DNA of 56,938 nucleotides, from contig NZ_QLNP01000069.1 of assembly GCF_003261175.1 (NCBI RefSeq), positions 1-56,938 of the forward strand, read 5' to 3'. The notes beneath the pieces are model-generated. The model worked only from the letters and a program-made list of their open reading frames with translations. It searched no databases and was not told where the DNA came from. The translations under genes were made by a program, and so were the position numbers. Below, one piece after another: positions 1-9,427 of this stretch (the first letter of the stretch is position 1; each line of letters starts with the position of its first letter). This DNA is from Arthrobacter globiformis. Lineage in GTDB: Bacteria; Actinomycetota; Actinomycetes; Actinomycetales; Micrococcaceae.

Positions 1-1137
1 GGTGACGCCACCCTGAACGGGCGTGAGCTTGCCGTTGCTGCCTATTTGAAGGAGCACGTCGCGCAGCTGCTGATCGGGAAGGACCCGCACCGGATCGAGG
101 ACACCTGGCAGTTCCTGTACCGGTCCTCGTACTGGCGCCGGGGCCCGGTGACGATGGCCGCGATCGCCGCGGTGGACATGGCGTTGTGGGACATCAAGGG
201 CAAGCTGGCCGGCATGCCGGTGTACCAGCTGCTCGGCGGGGCGTCCCGGAACGGGCTGCGGGCGTACGGGCACGCGTCCGGTTCGGACATCCCCTCGCTG
301 TTTGACTCGGTCCGGGAGCACCTGGAGCTCGGGTACAAGTCGGTGCGGATCCAGACCGCGGTGCCCGGGATCAAGGCCGTGTACGGGGTGGCCGCGCAGG
401 CCCAGGCGTCGGGGGAGCGGTACGACTACGAACCGGCCGGGCGCGGTGCGTTCCCGGTGGAGGAGGACTGGGACACCCGGGCCTACCTGCGCCACCTGCC
501 GTCGGTGTTCGAGGCGGTCCGGAACGAGTTCGGACCGGAACTGCCTTTGCTGCATGACGGGCACCACCGGATGACGCCGATCCAGGCCGCGAAGCTGGGC
601 AAGGCCCTGGAGCCGTATGACCTGTTCTGGCTGGAGGACTGCACCCCGGCGGAGAACCAGGAGGCGCTGCGCCTGGTCCGCCAGCACACCACCACCCCGC
701 TGGCCATCGGTGAAATCTTCAACACCGTGTACGACTACCAGACCATCATCAAGGAACAGCTGATCGACTACGTCCGGGCAGCCTCCACGCACTTCGGCGG
801 GATCAGCCCTTTGAAGAAGGTCATGGACTTCGCCGCGCAGTACCAGATCAAGTCCGGCTTCCACGGCCCCACGGATATTTCCCCGGTCGGGTTCGCCGCG
901 CAGCTGCACGTGGGCCTGGCGATCCACAACTACGGCATCCAGGAATACATGCAGCACTCGGCCGCCACGAACGAGGTGTTCGAGCAGTCCATGACGTTCA
1001 CCGACGGCTACCTGCACCCGGGCGACAAGCCGGGCATCGGCGTCGAATTCAACGAAGAAGCCGCAGCCGCCTACCCCTATCAGCAGGCCTACCTGCCCTA
1101 CAACCGCCTCGTCGACGGAACCGTCCATGACTGGTGA
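1..1137 (+). CDS. manD: Mannonate dehydratase (ManD/RspA family), 5' partial
   Basis: Enolase-superfamily sugar-acid dehydratase, expected to convert D-mannonate (some relatives also gluconate) to 2-keto-3-deoxygluconate in the cytoplasm. The frame is open from base 1, so the start lies outside the window; 378 residues are visible against about 400 for the family, so only some 25 are missing. Family marks seen in order are the [11 protein letters not shown] loop, [21 protein letters not shown] (metal and acid-base sites) and the late [10 protein letters not shown] block. The last 11 bp overlap the start of the gluconokinase-GH3 gene, so the two are probably co-translated in a sugar-acid catabolic operon. 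Family assignment is firm. The exact substrate is inferred, since mannonate and gluconate dehydratases of this clade look alike. Confidence 0.85.
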   Translation, partial: GDATLNGRELAVAAYLKEHVAQLLIGKDPHRIEDTWQFLYRSSYWRRGPVTMAAIAAVDMALWDIKGKLAGMPVYQLLGGASRNGLRAYGHASGSDIPSLFDSVREHLELGYKSVRIQTAVPGIKAVYGVAAQAQASGERYDYEPAGRGAFPVEEDWDTRAYLRHLPSVFEAVRNEFGPELPLLHDGHHRMTPIQAAKLGKALEPYDLFWLEDCTPAENQEALRLVRQHTTTPLAIGEIFNTVYDYQTIIKEQLIDYVRAASTHFGGISPLKKVMDFAAQYQIKSGFHGPTDISPVGFAAQLHVGLAIHNYGIQEYMQHSAATNEVFEQSMTFTDGYLHPGDKPGIGVEFNEEAAAAYPYQQAYLPYNRLVDGTVHDW

Positions 1138-3412
1138 TTTGAAGCCCCCTGCTCCCGCCGGCCGCCACATTGTGGTGATGGGCGTGACCAGCTGCGGGAA
1201 GAGCACAGTGGGTGCGGCGATAGCGGGACGCATCGGAGCCGAGTTCGTCGACGGTGATTCGCTGCACCCGCAGTCCAATATCGACAAGATGGCCTCGGGT
1301 ACTCCGTTGAACGACGGCGACCGGGCACCGTGGCTGGCTGAAATTGGCAGGCGGTTCGCGGCGTCGGACGCCGGACTGGTGATTGCGTGCAGCGCGCTCA
1401 AGCGCGCGTACCGTGACATCATCCGCAGCGGCGACCCGTCCGTGGTGTTCGTGCACCTGCACGGCACCCGGGAACTGCTCGCCAGCCGGATGGCTGCGCG
1501 GCCGGGGCACTTCATGCCCCTTTCGTTGCTGGATTCACAGCTGGAAACCCTCGAGGAACTGCAGGCCGATGAGGCCGGGGTAGTGGTGGACATTGCCACG
1601 CCCGTCGGCCAGATTGTCGATGAAGCGGTTGCTGCTGTTACAGCCGGTGCCCGAGGCACCGAACCACGCCTTTTCGACGTCGACCTTCAGGCGGCGCCGT
1701 TCAACCTCGACGACAACGCAGTGGCCTGGGTGGAGTCCACGATCGCCGAGATGAGCCTCGACGAGAAAATCGGGCAGCTGTTCATCAACCACAACAACGA
1801 CTACTCCCAGGAGTATTTGGACGAGTTACTGGACAACTACAAGGTGGGTGGCGTGCGTTACCGGCCCGGCCCCTCGGCCGCAGTCCAGGAACACATCCGC
1901 TACGCGCAGTCGAAAACCAAGGTGCCGCTGCTGGTGGCCTCCAACCCCGAAATGGGCGGTTTCGGCAGCTGCGACGACGGAACTTTCGTATCCACACACC
2001 TGCAGGCCGGTTCGCATGCTGACAAGTCAATTGCCCGGCTCATGGGGCAGGTTGCCGGCGTGGAAACCGCGGCGCTCGGCTGCAACTGGGCCTTCGCCCC
2101 GATCGTGGACATCCACTACAACTGGCGGAACACGGTTGTATCCACCAGGGCCTTCGGCAACACGCCGGAGATCGTGGTGGAGCGGGCCAAAGAGTACTTC
2201 GACGGCATCAGCGAGTCACCCACCGTCTGCGCGATGAAGCACTTTCCCGGCGACGGCATGGACGAACGCGACCAGCATGTGGTCACCTCATACAACACCC
2301 TTGGCTACGAGGAGTGGAACAGGACGTACGGCCATGTATACCGGGAAATGATCGGGCACGGCGTGCAGTCCATCATGATCGGACACATCGGCGCCCCGGA
2401 ACTTTCCAGGCACTTCCGCCCCGGGCTCGCGGACAAGGACATCCTGCCGGCGACCCTTGCCCCGGAGCTGCTCCAGGACCTGCTCCGCGGCGAGCTCGGC
2501 TTCAACGGGCTCATCCTCACAGACGCTTCGCAGATGATCGGGCTGACCCAGGCGATGCCGCGCAGGGACCTCGTGCCGGCCACTATCGCCGCAGGCTGCG
2601 ACATGTTCTTGTTCTTCCGCAACCCCGCAGAGGACTTCCAGTACATGCTGGACGGCTACAAGTCCGGCGTCATCACCGAGCAGCGCCTTCAGGATGCCCT
2701 GCGCCGCATCCTTGGCCTGAAGGCCGCACTGGGCTTGCACAGGAAACCCGCTGCGAAGCTTGTCCCCCCGACGGAATCCCTCGGCGTCATCGGCAGCCCG
2801 GCCCACCGGGCCATCGCCGCCAAGATTGCAGACAAGACTGTCACGCTCGTCAAGGACACCGCCAACAACCTGCCCATCACCCCGCAGACGCACAAGCGCA
2901 TTCGCCTGTACGGCATCTCCGGCGGCGCGGACTTCACCCGCACCGATCCGCTGGCTTACCTGGACACAGTAAAGGCCGAGCTGGAGAACGCCGGCTTCGA
3001 CGTGCACGTTTTCAAGACGGCAGCCCAGCGCGAAGCGGAGGGAGAGGCCGGAGTGAACTTCATGTCGGTGATCTCCGAGGAAGCCGCAGGAGACTACGCG
3101 GAGAAGTATGACGCTGCGTTCGTGTTCGCGAACGTGAAGGGCTTTGCGCAGGAAGCCGCCATCCGGATCAAGTGGTCCTCACCGATGGCTGCGGAGATCC
3201 CGTGGTACGTCACCGAGGTTCCCACGGTATTCGTCTCACTCAACCAGCCCAACCACCTGATTGACGTGCCGATGGTGAAAACCGCCATCCACGCCCACGC
3301 CGGAACACCCGAGGCCATTCGGGCGACCATCGAGAAGGTCCAGGGCAAGTCGGAGTTCCACGGAACGTTCAATGAGAACGTCTTCTGTGGCTCGTTCGAC
3401 ACCCGACTCTAG
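1127..3412 (+). CDS. Gluconokinase - GH3 glycosidase fusion
   Basis: A 761-residue protein with two unrelated enzymes in one frame. Residues 1-176 look like a complete GntK gluconokinase (gluconate + ATP to 6-phosphogluconate), with P-loop GVTSCGKST at 19-27 and the typical [11 protein letters not shown] and [11 protein letters not shown] blocks. Residues from about 190 onward are a GH3 hydrolase of the NagZ-like type: the KHFPGDG motif begins at K371, the acid-base Asp-His pair is D382/H384, and the nucleophile is D466 in [10 protein letters not shown]-terminal alpha/beta sandwich domain follows. I see no stop or convincing internal start between the halves. The ATG overlaps manD by 11 bp. 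No signal peptide is visible, so the glycosidase should be cytoplasmic. A natural fusion or a sequencing-related loss of a stop are both possible; the domain calls are firm, the joint role is inferred. Confidence 0.8.
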   Translation: MTGDLKPPAPAGRHIVVMGVTSCGKSTVGAAIAGRIGAEFVDGDSLHPQSNIDKMASGTPLNDGDRAPWLAEIGRRFAASDAGLVIACSALKRAYRDIIRSGDPSVVFVHLHGTRELLASRMAARPGHFMPLSLLDSQLETLEELQADEAGVVVDIATPVGQIVDEAVAAVTAGARGTEPRLFDVDLQAAPFNLDDNAVAWVESTIAEMSLDEKIGQLFINHNNDYSQEYLDELLDNYKVGGVRYRPGPSAAVQEHIRYAQSKTKVPLLVASNPEMGGFGSCDDGTFVSTHLQAGSHADKSIARLMGQVAGVETAALGCNWAFAPIVDIHYNWRNTVVSTRAFGNTPEIVVERAKEYFDGISESPTVCAMKHFPGDGMDERDQHVVTSYNTLGYEEWNRTYGHVYREMIGHGVQSIMIGHIGAPELSRHFRPGLADKDILPATLAPELLQDLLRGELGFNGLILTDASQMIGLTQAMPRRDLVPATIAAGCDMFLFFRNPAEDFQYMLDGYKSGVITEQRLQDALRRILGLKAALGLHRKPAAKLVPPTESLGVIGSPAHRAIAAKIADKTVTLVKDTANNLPITPQTHKRIRLYGISGGADFTRTDPLAYLDTVKAELENAGFDVHVFKTAAQREAEGEAGVNFMSVISEEAAGDYAEKYDAAFVFANVKGFAQEAAIRIKWSSPMAAEIPWYVTEVPTVFVSLNQPNHLIDVPMVKTAIHAHAGTPEAIRATIEKVQGKSEFHGTFNENVFCGSFDTRL

Positions 3413-3514
3413 GACCGGCGTTTGCCGATCCGTTTTCGTGTCCCCGGACCTTTTCGCAGCGGCTTTGGGCGCACGCCCTGGGCTCGAACGCCTCGCCCTG
3501 ACCGCACGGTGCTG

Positions 3515-3937
3515 CTATTCCGCAGATGGTCGTTGTCGTTGCCGTTTCGTGGCCGCCCGTTGTTCCTTTGCGGCGAGGCGCCGACGGTTGGAGCCGCGGG
3601 TGGGTTTCGTTGGCCGGCGGCGGGCAGCTTCGGGAGCAAGACCCTCTGCCACGAGGTCAGCGAGCTTGGCGAGGGCGATCTCACGATTGCGTAGCTGCGA
3701 GCGCCGCTCTGAGGCGGTTACGGTGATCACTCCGGCGGTCATTCGTCCGCCGAGACGCGTTAGCAGCATCAGCCGTTGGCCCTCGGAGAGGGCCGCAGAG
3801 TCGCTGACGTTCCAGAACAGCTCGACCCGGCTGTCCGAGGTGTTGACGTGTTGACCGCCCGGCCCGGATGAACGCGAGAACCGCCAGCCGAGTTCCGACG
3901 TCGGAATCGTGAGCCCGGGCGACACTTCCAGATCCAT
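3515..3937 (-). CDS. arfB: Peptidyl-tRNA hydrolase ArfB (release-factor-like ribosome rescue)
   Basis: About 140 residues with the class I release factor GGQ motif (SSGPGGQHVNTSDSRVEL), which hydrolyses peptidyl-tRNA. It lacks the codon-recognition domains of true release factors and ends in a long basic tail rich in Arg and Lys, the part that enters the empty mRNA channel of stalled ribosomes in ArfB/YaeJ. The ATG at 3937 (MDLEVSPGLTIP) is chosen because family members begin this way; an in-frame TTG 14 codons upstream is less likely. It lies convergent to the GH3 fusion gene and just after selB on the same strand, 51 bp from it. Function is well supported by family. Confidence 0.85.
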   Translation of the reverse strand: MDLEVSPGLTIPTSELGWRFSRSSGPGGQHVNTSDSRVELFWNVSDSAALSEGQRLMLLTRLGGRMTAGVITVTASERRSQLRNREIALAKLADLVAEGLAPEAARRRPTKPTRGSNRRRLAAKEQRAATKRQRQRPSAE

Positions 3938-3988
3938 GCAACCAGCTTTGCACAACAAAGGCGGGATCAAAGCCTCCAAACCCCGGGG

Positions 3989-5782
3989 TCAACGCACCAC
4001 GGTGCGGTGACCGGCATCCAGGCGCCGGGTCCAGCCGCGTGCGTCGAGATATTCCAGCAGCGGAACCGCGACCCGTCGTGTTGTGCCGAGCACCTGGCGT
4101 GCCTGGCTCGTGGTGAAGGGCTGCTCCAAGCGGGCCAGCTCGCGCATGGCAAGGGCCGGCGCCGTCGGCAGTAGCACCACCCCGTCGCGCAACCGCAGCA
4201 AGCGCCCGGCGCGCTCGGCGGCAGCCAGCTCGCGCACGCCCAAGCCCAGCGTGCCCAACTCATCGGCTTCCGGGGCATGGAACGCGTCTGCGGCAAACCT
4301 GCGCTCCAACTCGGCGACAGCGGACCCGGCGGCGCCAAGGTTGGCATGGCTGCCGGGCAGCCGGACGTGGCCGCCTTCCTGTTCCAGACCTGCATCGCGC
4401 ACGACGGGGGTAAGAAGCCACTCATCGGGCAGCTTGAGCAGATCCCGCGCCGCACCCTGCGAAAGTCCCGGTGCCAAGGGATCGCGCTCAAGCAGCACCT
4501 CGAGCGCCGTGCGCAGCCGGTGCTGCCATGCCTCGAAGAGGGGAGCATGCACCCACCAGTCGCCGAAAACAAAGACACCGGACGGCGCCTCCGCGTGGTG
4601 CGCAGGCAGCAGCCCGAGCCGACGCAGGTGTTGTTCCTGGACCGCCCCGCGGCCCGCCACTTCACCCAGCACGTCGCCGGTGGCGTCCAAACCTGCGAGC
4701 CGCTCCGCCCAGTGGACACCGTCGCCGCGCCGCCGCAAGGCCGGGGGATCGGCATCGAGGATCTGTGCGCCGCCCAGCACCGAGCGGCTCCCGGGGTCCC
4801 GCAGGATCAGACGGTCCCCGAGAACGAGCGGCAGGCGCCTGCCGAGGACCAGCCGGGCGTGGTCGGGACCAAAGGGACGCAACCGGGCTGGCACGGCCGC
4901 AGTGCCGGCATGCACCATGAGCTGCTCCGGCACATCCGTATAGGGCACACCGGTAGTGCGGTGGATGCCCACAACACCCGTGATGGGCCACGCCTCGGGG
5001 GTAAGCAGAGCGTCTCCGCGGCGGATGTCGGCGGCGGAGACGTCACGCAGGTTCAGCGCCACCCGGTTGACCGGTCCCAGCGAGGAGTATGACGTATCGC
5101 GGCTTTGAAGGCCACGGACCACCACTGGCCGCGAACCATTGTGGCCGAACAGCTGCAGCCGGTCACCCTGAACGAGCGTTCCGGCTGCCAGTGTTCCGGT
5201 CACCACCGTTCCGGAACCGGTGATGGTAAACGAGCGGTCCACCCACAATCGGAGCCGCCCTGAGATGGTGGGGGAAGGCACACCGGCCAGCACGCCGTCG
5301 AGCGTGGCACGCAATTCGGCCAGACCGGTACCCTCGGTCGCAGACACAGCAACTGCGGGCGCGTTCCGCAGACCTGTTCCGGCCAGCTCTCTGCGTGTCC
5401 GGGCGAGCACGTCACCAACCCGCCCCGGCGCCAGGTCCACCCGGCTGAGGACCACGACGCCGTACTCAATTCCCAGCGCAGCGATGGCGTCCCGGTGATC
5501 GCTTGACTGCGCCTGCCAGCCCTCATCGGCGGCGACGACGAAGCAGACGACGGGCGCCGGCCCGATTCCGGCCAGCATGTTGCCGAGGAAGCGTTCGTGG
5601 CCCGGTACGTCCACGAAGGCAACATCCTGCCCGGATGGCAAGATGGTCCAGGCATAACCCAAGTCGATGGTCAGGCCGCGCCGCCGCTCTTCCTCCCAAC
5701 GGTCCGGCTCCATGCCGGTAAGCGCGCGCACCAGCGTGCTCTTACCGCAATCGACATGGCCGGCGGTGGCAACGACATGCAC
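3989..5782 (-). CDS. selB: Selenocysteine-specific elongation factor SelB
   Basis: 597 residues, close to the size of E. coli SelB. The N-terminal GTPase domain shows GHVDCGKST at 8-16, the switch region RRRGLTIDLGYAW and DVPGHERF; the fourth G motif reads SRVD rather than NKxD. Two EF-Tu-like beta-barrel domains follow, then a C-terminal block that should be the winged-helix array binding the SECIS hairpin. SelB delivers Sec-tRNA(Sec) to in-frame UGA codons. The GTG start lies 3 bp after the selA stop codon, so selA and selB are one operon. Its client is visible nearby: the UGA in fdhA. Confidence 0.95.
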   Translation of the reverse strand: MHVVATAGHVDCGKSTLVRALTGMEPDRWEEERRRGLTIDLGYAWTILPSGQDVAFVDVPGHERFLGNMLAGIGPAPVVCFVVAADEGWQAQSSDHRDAIAALGIEYGVVVLSRVDLAPGRVGDVLARTRRELAGTGLRNAPAVAVSATEGTGLAELRATLDGVLAGVPSPTISGRLRLWVDRSFTITGSGTVVTGTLAAGTLVQGDRLQLFGHNGSRPVVVRGLQSRDTSYSSLGPVNRVALNLRDVSAADIRRGDALLTPEAWPITGVVGIHRTTGVPYTDVPEQLMVHAGTAAVPARLRPFGPDHARLVLGRRLPLVLGDRLILRDPGSRSVLGGAQILDADPPALRRRGDGVHWAERLAGLDATGDVLGEVAGRGAVQEQHLRRLGLLPAHHAEAPSGVFVFGDWWVHAPLFEAWQHRLRTALEVLLERDPLAPGLSQGAARDLLKLPDEWLLTPVVRDAGLEQEGGHVRLPGSHANLGAAGSAVAELERRFAADAFHAPEADELGTLGLGVRELAAAERAGRLLRLRDGVVLLPTAPALAMRELARLEQPFTTSQARQVLGTTRRVAVPLLEYLDARGWTRRLDAGHRTVVR

Positions 5783-5785
5783 TGC

Positions 5786-7117
5786 TCAGCCCGCCCTGCC
5801 AGCATCCGCAGGCTCGAGGGTTGCCAGGGCGCGGCGTACCGCGTCGAGAATCCGGTCATCGTCCCCTTCGGGCACGCAGCGCAGATCCACCAGGCAGGAG
5901 CCGCCGTGGACGCGCGGGAGCACGGCCGGGTGGCCGGCACGCAAGGTGCCGGCGAGCTCTTCGGGGAGGCGGAGCGCCCATCCCGGCAGGGGAACACCGG
6001 GCGCTCCGCCGCCGCCGACCCGGCCATCGTGCGCCACGACCGGCACCCGCAGGGCCTCGGCGAGCCGGTCGGTACGATACCGCAGCTGTGCCAGGTCCGC
6101 GTGCAACGCCTGGACAACCGGCGGTGGTCCGCCCGCGAGCGTCGCCTCCAGCGCGGCGAGGGCAAGTTTGTCGGCACGGAGGGCACGGGCAAGCGGGTGG
6201 CGCGCCAACCGGGTGATGACATCCGCGCGACCGAGCAGCAAACCGGCCTGGGGGCCGCCCAGCAGTTTGTCACCGCTGGCGATGACGACGTCGGCCCCGC
6301 TCGCCAGCGCGGTGGCAGCATCCGGTTCTTCGGGCAGGTGCGGATCGGGTGCCAGCAGTCCACTGCCCAGGTCGGCCACGAGTGCAACCCCGTGTGCCGC
6401 GGTCAGCGAGCTTAATTCGCCCAGTGGAACGGCGCAGGTGAATCCGTCCACGCGGAAGTTGCTCGGGTGGACCTTGAGTACGCAGCCGGTGGACGGTCCG
6501 AGGGCGTTGGCGTAGTCCCGCAGGTGCGTCCGGTTGGTCGTGCCCACCTCGTGCAGGGCAGCGCCAGTCGATTCGATGAGGTCCGGCAACCGGAAACCGG
6601 CACCGATCTCAACCAGTTCCCCGCGGCTCACCACGACCTCCCGGCCGGCGGCGAGGGCTGTGGTGGCGAGCACCAGCGCGGCTGCCCCATTGTTGACCAC
6701 CAGCGCGTCCTCCGCAGCGGGACACGCGGCGAGCAATGCAGCTCGGGCACCGGCACCGCGGCGGGAGCGGTTGCCGGTTGCAAGATCGAGTTCCACGTCC
6801 ACGTAGCCGCTGGCTGCGACAAGTGCTTCAACCGCACCGGCGGAAAGCGGGGCGCGACCAAGGTTGGTATGGACTATGACGCCAGTTGCATTGAGCACCG
6901 GGCGCAGGGTTGTCGCGGTACGCGTAGCGACTGCTGCCAGCAGGGCCGGTTCCACCTGGGCGGGAGCGAGCTCACCGCGACGAGCCTGCTCCTGGGCTTC
7001 CTGGACGAGTTCGCGGATGACACGTCCACTCAGGCGCTTCCCGGCTCTGCGGACGGCCGGCAGGGCCAGCAGATCATCGGTGCGCGGAATCAGGCGGCGG
7101 GGATCGACCTGGTCCAC
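5786..7117 (-). CDS. selA: L-seryl-tRNA(Sec) selenium transferase SelA
   Basis: 443 residues of the bacterial SelA PLP enzyme, which converts Ser-tRNA(Sec) to Sec-tRNA(Sec) using selenophosphate. The PLP lysine is K284 in the motif SGDKLLGGPQAG, and the N-terminal helical region that grips tRNA(Sec) is present. The GTG start follows a strong ribosome binding site (AGGAGGAAC). The gene lies 36 bp downstream of the tRNA-Sec gene on the same strand and 3 bp before selB, so tRNA-Sec, selA and selB may share a transcript. Confidence 0.95.
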   Translation of the reverse strand: MDQVDPRRLIPRTDDLLALPAVRRAGKRLSGRVIRELVQEAQEQARRGELAPAQVEPALLAAVATRTATTLRPVLNATGVIVHTNLGRAPLSAGAVEALVAASGYVDVELDLATGNRSRRGAGARAALLAACPAAEDALVVNNGAAALVLATTALAAGREVVVSRGELVEIGAGFRLPDLIESTGAALHEVGTTNRTHLRDYANALGPSTGCVLKVHPSNFRVDGFTCAVPLGELSSLTAAHGVALVADLGSGLLAPDPHLPEEPDAATALASGADVVIASGDKLLGGPQAGLLLGRADVITRLARHPLARALRADKLALAALEATLAGGPPPVVQALHADLAQLRYRTDRLAEALRVPVVAHDGRVGGGGAPGVPLPGWALRLPEELAGTLRAGHPAVLPRVHGGSCLVDLRCVPEGDDDRILDAVRRALATLEPADAGRAG

Positions 7118-7153
7118 AGTTCCTCCTCGTTCCGCCTCGTGCCCGTCGGTGGT

Positions 7154-7248
7154 TGGCGGAGGCGGACGGGAATCGAACCCGCCAGGCCGAGATACTCGGC
7201 CTCACCGGTTTTGAAGACCGGGGGGCCCACCAGGACCCGGACGCCACC
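7154..7248 (-). tRNA. selC: tRNA-Sec (anticodon UCA)
   Basis: A 95-nt tRNA on the minus strand with encoded CCA (bases 7154-7156) and anticodon TCA at 7212-7214 in the loop CTTCAAA. Diagnostic tRNA-Sec traits are a 6-bp D stem (GGGTCC/GGGCCC) closed by a 4-nt loop TGGT, a long variable arm with a 7-bp stem (GGCCGAG/CTCGGCC), and an acceptor strand that would give 8 pairs. The T loop TTCGATT and anticodon stem CCGGT/ACCGG are regular. Two acceptor positions do not pair as read: position 3 is T:T and position 8 is T:C. The identity is clear despite these mismatches, and selA, selB and selD flank it. Confidence 0.95.
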
Positions 7249-7278
7249 GCGTTCAATTTAGCAGATTGCCCACGGGGG

Positions 7279-7284
7279 TACGCT
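7279..7284 (+). promoter_or_regulatory. Candidate -10 box of selD (leaderless)
   Basis: TACGCT ends 6 nt before the GTG of selD and no Shine-Dalgarno sequence is present, which suggests that transcription begins at or next to the start codon. No clear -35 hexamer is seen at normal spacing. Confidence 0.4.
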
Positions 7285-7290
7285 AGGGAC

Positions 7291-8304
7291 GTGAACGAGA
7301 CCCAGACGTCTAATCCACAGCTTCAGGGCGCTGTCCGGCTCACCGGCTATGCCCACGGTGGCGGGTGCGCGTGCAAAATTCCGCCCGGCGAACTCGAAGA
7401 AGCGGTTCGCGGCCTTACCGGCCAACCCGGCGCGGACGTGCTGGTCGGTCTCGACAGCGGCGACGACGCGGCTGCCGTCCTGGTTCGTGATGATCTGGCG
7501 GTGCTCTCCACCGCCGACTTCTTCACCCCCGTCGTCGACGACGCCTTCGACTGGGGTCGGATCGCGGCCGCCAACGCGCTCTCGGACATTTACGCGATGG
7601 GCGGCCGCCCGATCATGGCGATCAACCTCGTCGGCTGGCCCCGCGGCGTGCTGCCACTGGAGTTGATGACTGAAGTCCTCCGCGGCGGTCTTAGCATCGC
7701 GTCCGAGGCGGCGTGCCCGATGATCGGCGGACACTCCATTGACGATCCGGAGCCGAAATACGGCATGGCCGTAACCGGCGTCGCCCACCCCGACCGCTTG
7801 CTGCGTAACGACGCCGCCGTGCCAGGGCTGCCCCTCACGCTGACCAAGCCGATCGGCGTGGGACTGCTCAATAACCGGCACAAGCAGACCGGTGAAGTGT
7901 TCGCCGAAGCGGTGGCGACAATGACGTGCCTCAATCGCGACGCGGCCGCGGATGCGGTGGCGGCCGGCGTGCGTGCGGCCACGGACGTGACGGGCTTCGG
8001 CCTGCTTGGGCACCTGTACAAGATGTGCCGCGCCTCCGGAGTGGGGGCAGTAATCGATCGGAAGGCCGTACCACTTGTCGACGGCGCTCGGCAGGCCCTG
8101 CGGGATGGCTTTGTTTCCGGTGGGACCCGTCGCAATCTTGATTGGGTTCGACCGCAGCTAAGGGTCGCTCCCGGCGTCACCGAAGACGACCTGCTCCTTC
8201 TTGCCGATGCGCAGACCTCGGGTGGCCTGCTCGTCGTCGGCGAGTTGCCCGGGCATCCCGTGATCGGGCATACGGTCGTGGGCCAGGGCATCGAGATCCG
8301 CTGA
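7291..8304 (+). CDS. selD: Selenide, water dikinase SelD (selenophosphate synthase)
   Basis: 337 residues; makes selenophosphate, the selenium donor for SelA. The active-site motif is HGGGCACKIP with Cys26 and Lys29, so this SelD uses Cys, not Sec, at the catalytic position. The AIRS-type ATP-binding core shows GLDSGDDAAAVL and the TADFFTPVVDD block. The GTG at 7291 is chosen: the longer open frame to 7153 runs across the antisense of tRNA-Sec and is not plausible, and the family begins shortly before the YAHGGGCACK block. It is divergent from tRNA-Sec/selA/selB and convergent with the formate dehydrogenase operon. Confidence 0.93.
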   Translation: MNETQTSNPQLQGAVRLTGYAHGGGCACKIPPGELEEAVRGLTGQPGADVLVGLDSGDDAAAVLVRDDLAVLSTADFFTPVVDDAFDWGRIAAANALSDIYAMGGRPIMAINLVGWPRGVLPLELMTEVLRGGLSIASEAACPMIGGHSIDDPEPKYGMAVTGVAHPDRLLRNDAAVPGLPLTLTKPIGVGLLNNRHKQTGEVFAEAVATMTCLNRDAAADAVAAGVRAATDVTGFGLLGHLYKMCRASGVGAVIDRKAVPLVDGARQALRDGFVSGGTRRNLDWVRPQLRVAPGVTEDDLLLLADAQTSGGLLVVGELPGHPVIGHTVVGQGIEIR

Positions 8305-8338
8305 ACCCGCTTAAACCCGCAGAACCAGGGCCGGCCGG

Positions 8339-9427
8339 TCACCCTGCAGTGGTGATCGAATCGCCGGCGATACCGGCCGCACGGCGGGCGGCGAGCCGGT
8401 TCTTCTGCGGTTCGATGGTGTAGCGCGGATCCCTGGCTGAGGAAAGGCCCGCCTCGAACACTCCGAACCGGGTCAGGGCGGAGGCCGCCAGCAGTGCCAA
8501 CCCCGAAGCTGCGGCCACAGCCCGGTTACGTCCGCCGAGCAGTGTCCCCAGCCCGCCCGCGGCGGCCAACCGCTCGCTCCACTTGAGCATGGCGCCTGCT
8601 TTGCCTTGGTGCAGGGGCTCGGCTGCCACCGGGTCCATCCGGTGTTCCATGACTCGCATTGCAGCCACGTCACCTACCACGCCCAGCACGGCAAGGTTCC
8701 GGGCGGGACCCGCCTCGTGCACCGGAGTCGTGATCATGGCGAGCCCGGCAGAGGCGAGGGCCGCCGAACTAACGAAGACGAAGGGCAATTCCTCGTGCCC
8801 GGCGTTCCACGTCGGTGTGGCTGTATCGCCGAGCAGGACCGCCGTGTACGCCGCCAGCGGTCCGGCAAAAAAAGCGGCCCCAAAGCCGGCCGGCCCCTCG
8901 ACCGTTTGCAACACCGTCCGCAACGGGCCCAGCGGCAACCGCGCCCCGCTCATCCGGTCGATTTCCGCTACGGCCGGGACGGCCGCGCCGACGCTGAACG
9001 CGCTCAGAATCCACGAGCCCACACTCATCGGCGAGGTCACCTTGATTGTCCGCAGCATATTCAGAAAGCGTTCCGGCCTGCCGAGGTCCTTCACCAGCGC
9101 AACAGCACCGAGGCTCACCGCTGTCAGGGCACTCAGCCGGGCATTCCGGCGCAGCGTCGGCCGTCGGGTCAGCTGCCCGCCGAGGCCAAGCAGTGCGGAG
9201 CCCGCTGCCAGGCCGCCAAGGAACAGGTAGGCGGCAACCTCGTCACCCCAGGGCGCCGGCTTGACCACCGGACGGCCGTAGTACGAGGTGAATTCCGGCT
9301 CCGGGACCATGGGCATTTCCCGGGAGCCATCGCCGGTGTCACGGCGGCCGGTGCCGCGCTTGCCGCCAGGCCGACGGCGGCGGGTCGGTTCGGGCGGCCG
9401 AAAGCTATCGAACTCGGAGTGGGTCAC
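8339..9427 (-). CDS. Formate dehydrogenase membrane subunit, NrfD-like
   Basis: 362-residue integral membrane protein of the NrfD/PsrC family, with about eight hydrophobic segments after a charged, disordered N-terminus of some 50 residues rich in Arg, Pro and Gly. It should anchor the formate dehydrogenase in the membrane and pass electrons from the iron-sulfur subunit to menaquinone. The start overlaps the stop of fdhB by 4 bp, so it is the last gene of the fdhA-fdhB-nrfD operon. This differs from the cytochrome b556-type gamma subunit of E. coli FdnI, so no haem ligands are expected. The family is firm; the quinone link is inferred from family. Confidence 0.85.
   Translation of the reverse strand: MTHSEFDSFRPPEPTRRRRPGGKRGTGRRDTGDGSREMPMVPEPEFTSYYGRPVVKPAPWGDEVAAYLFLGGLAAGSALLGLGGQLTRRPTLRRNARLSALTAVSLGAVALVKDLGRPERFLNMLRTIKVTSPMSVGSWILSAFSVGAAVPAVAEIDRMSGARLPLGPLRTVLQTVEGPAGFGAAFFAGPLAAYTAVLLGDTATPTWNAGHEELPFVFVSSAALASAGLAMITTPVHEAGPARNLAVLGVVGDVAAMRVMEHRMDPVAAEPLHQGKAGAMLKWSERLAAAGGLGTLLGGRNRAVAAASGLALLAASALTRFGVFEAGLSSARDPRYTIEPQKNRLAARRAAGIAGDSITTAG

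Noticed and set aside
3413-3514. Intrinsic terminator between the GH3 fusion and arfB
   Set aside because: Only a weak 4-bp stem near CGGCGTTTGCCG and scattered Ts; not good enough to call.
7153-7290. N-terminal extension of SelD of 46 residues
   Set aside because: It would be translated across the antisense of tRNA-Sec and has no family support; GTG 7291 fits.
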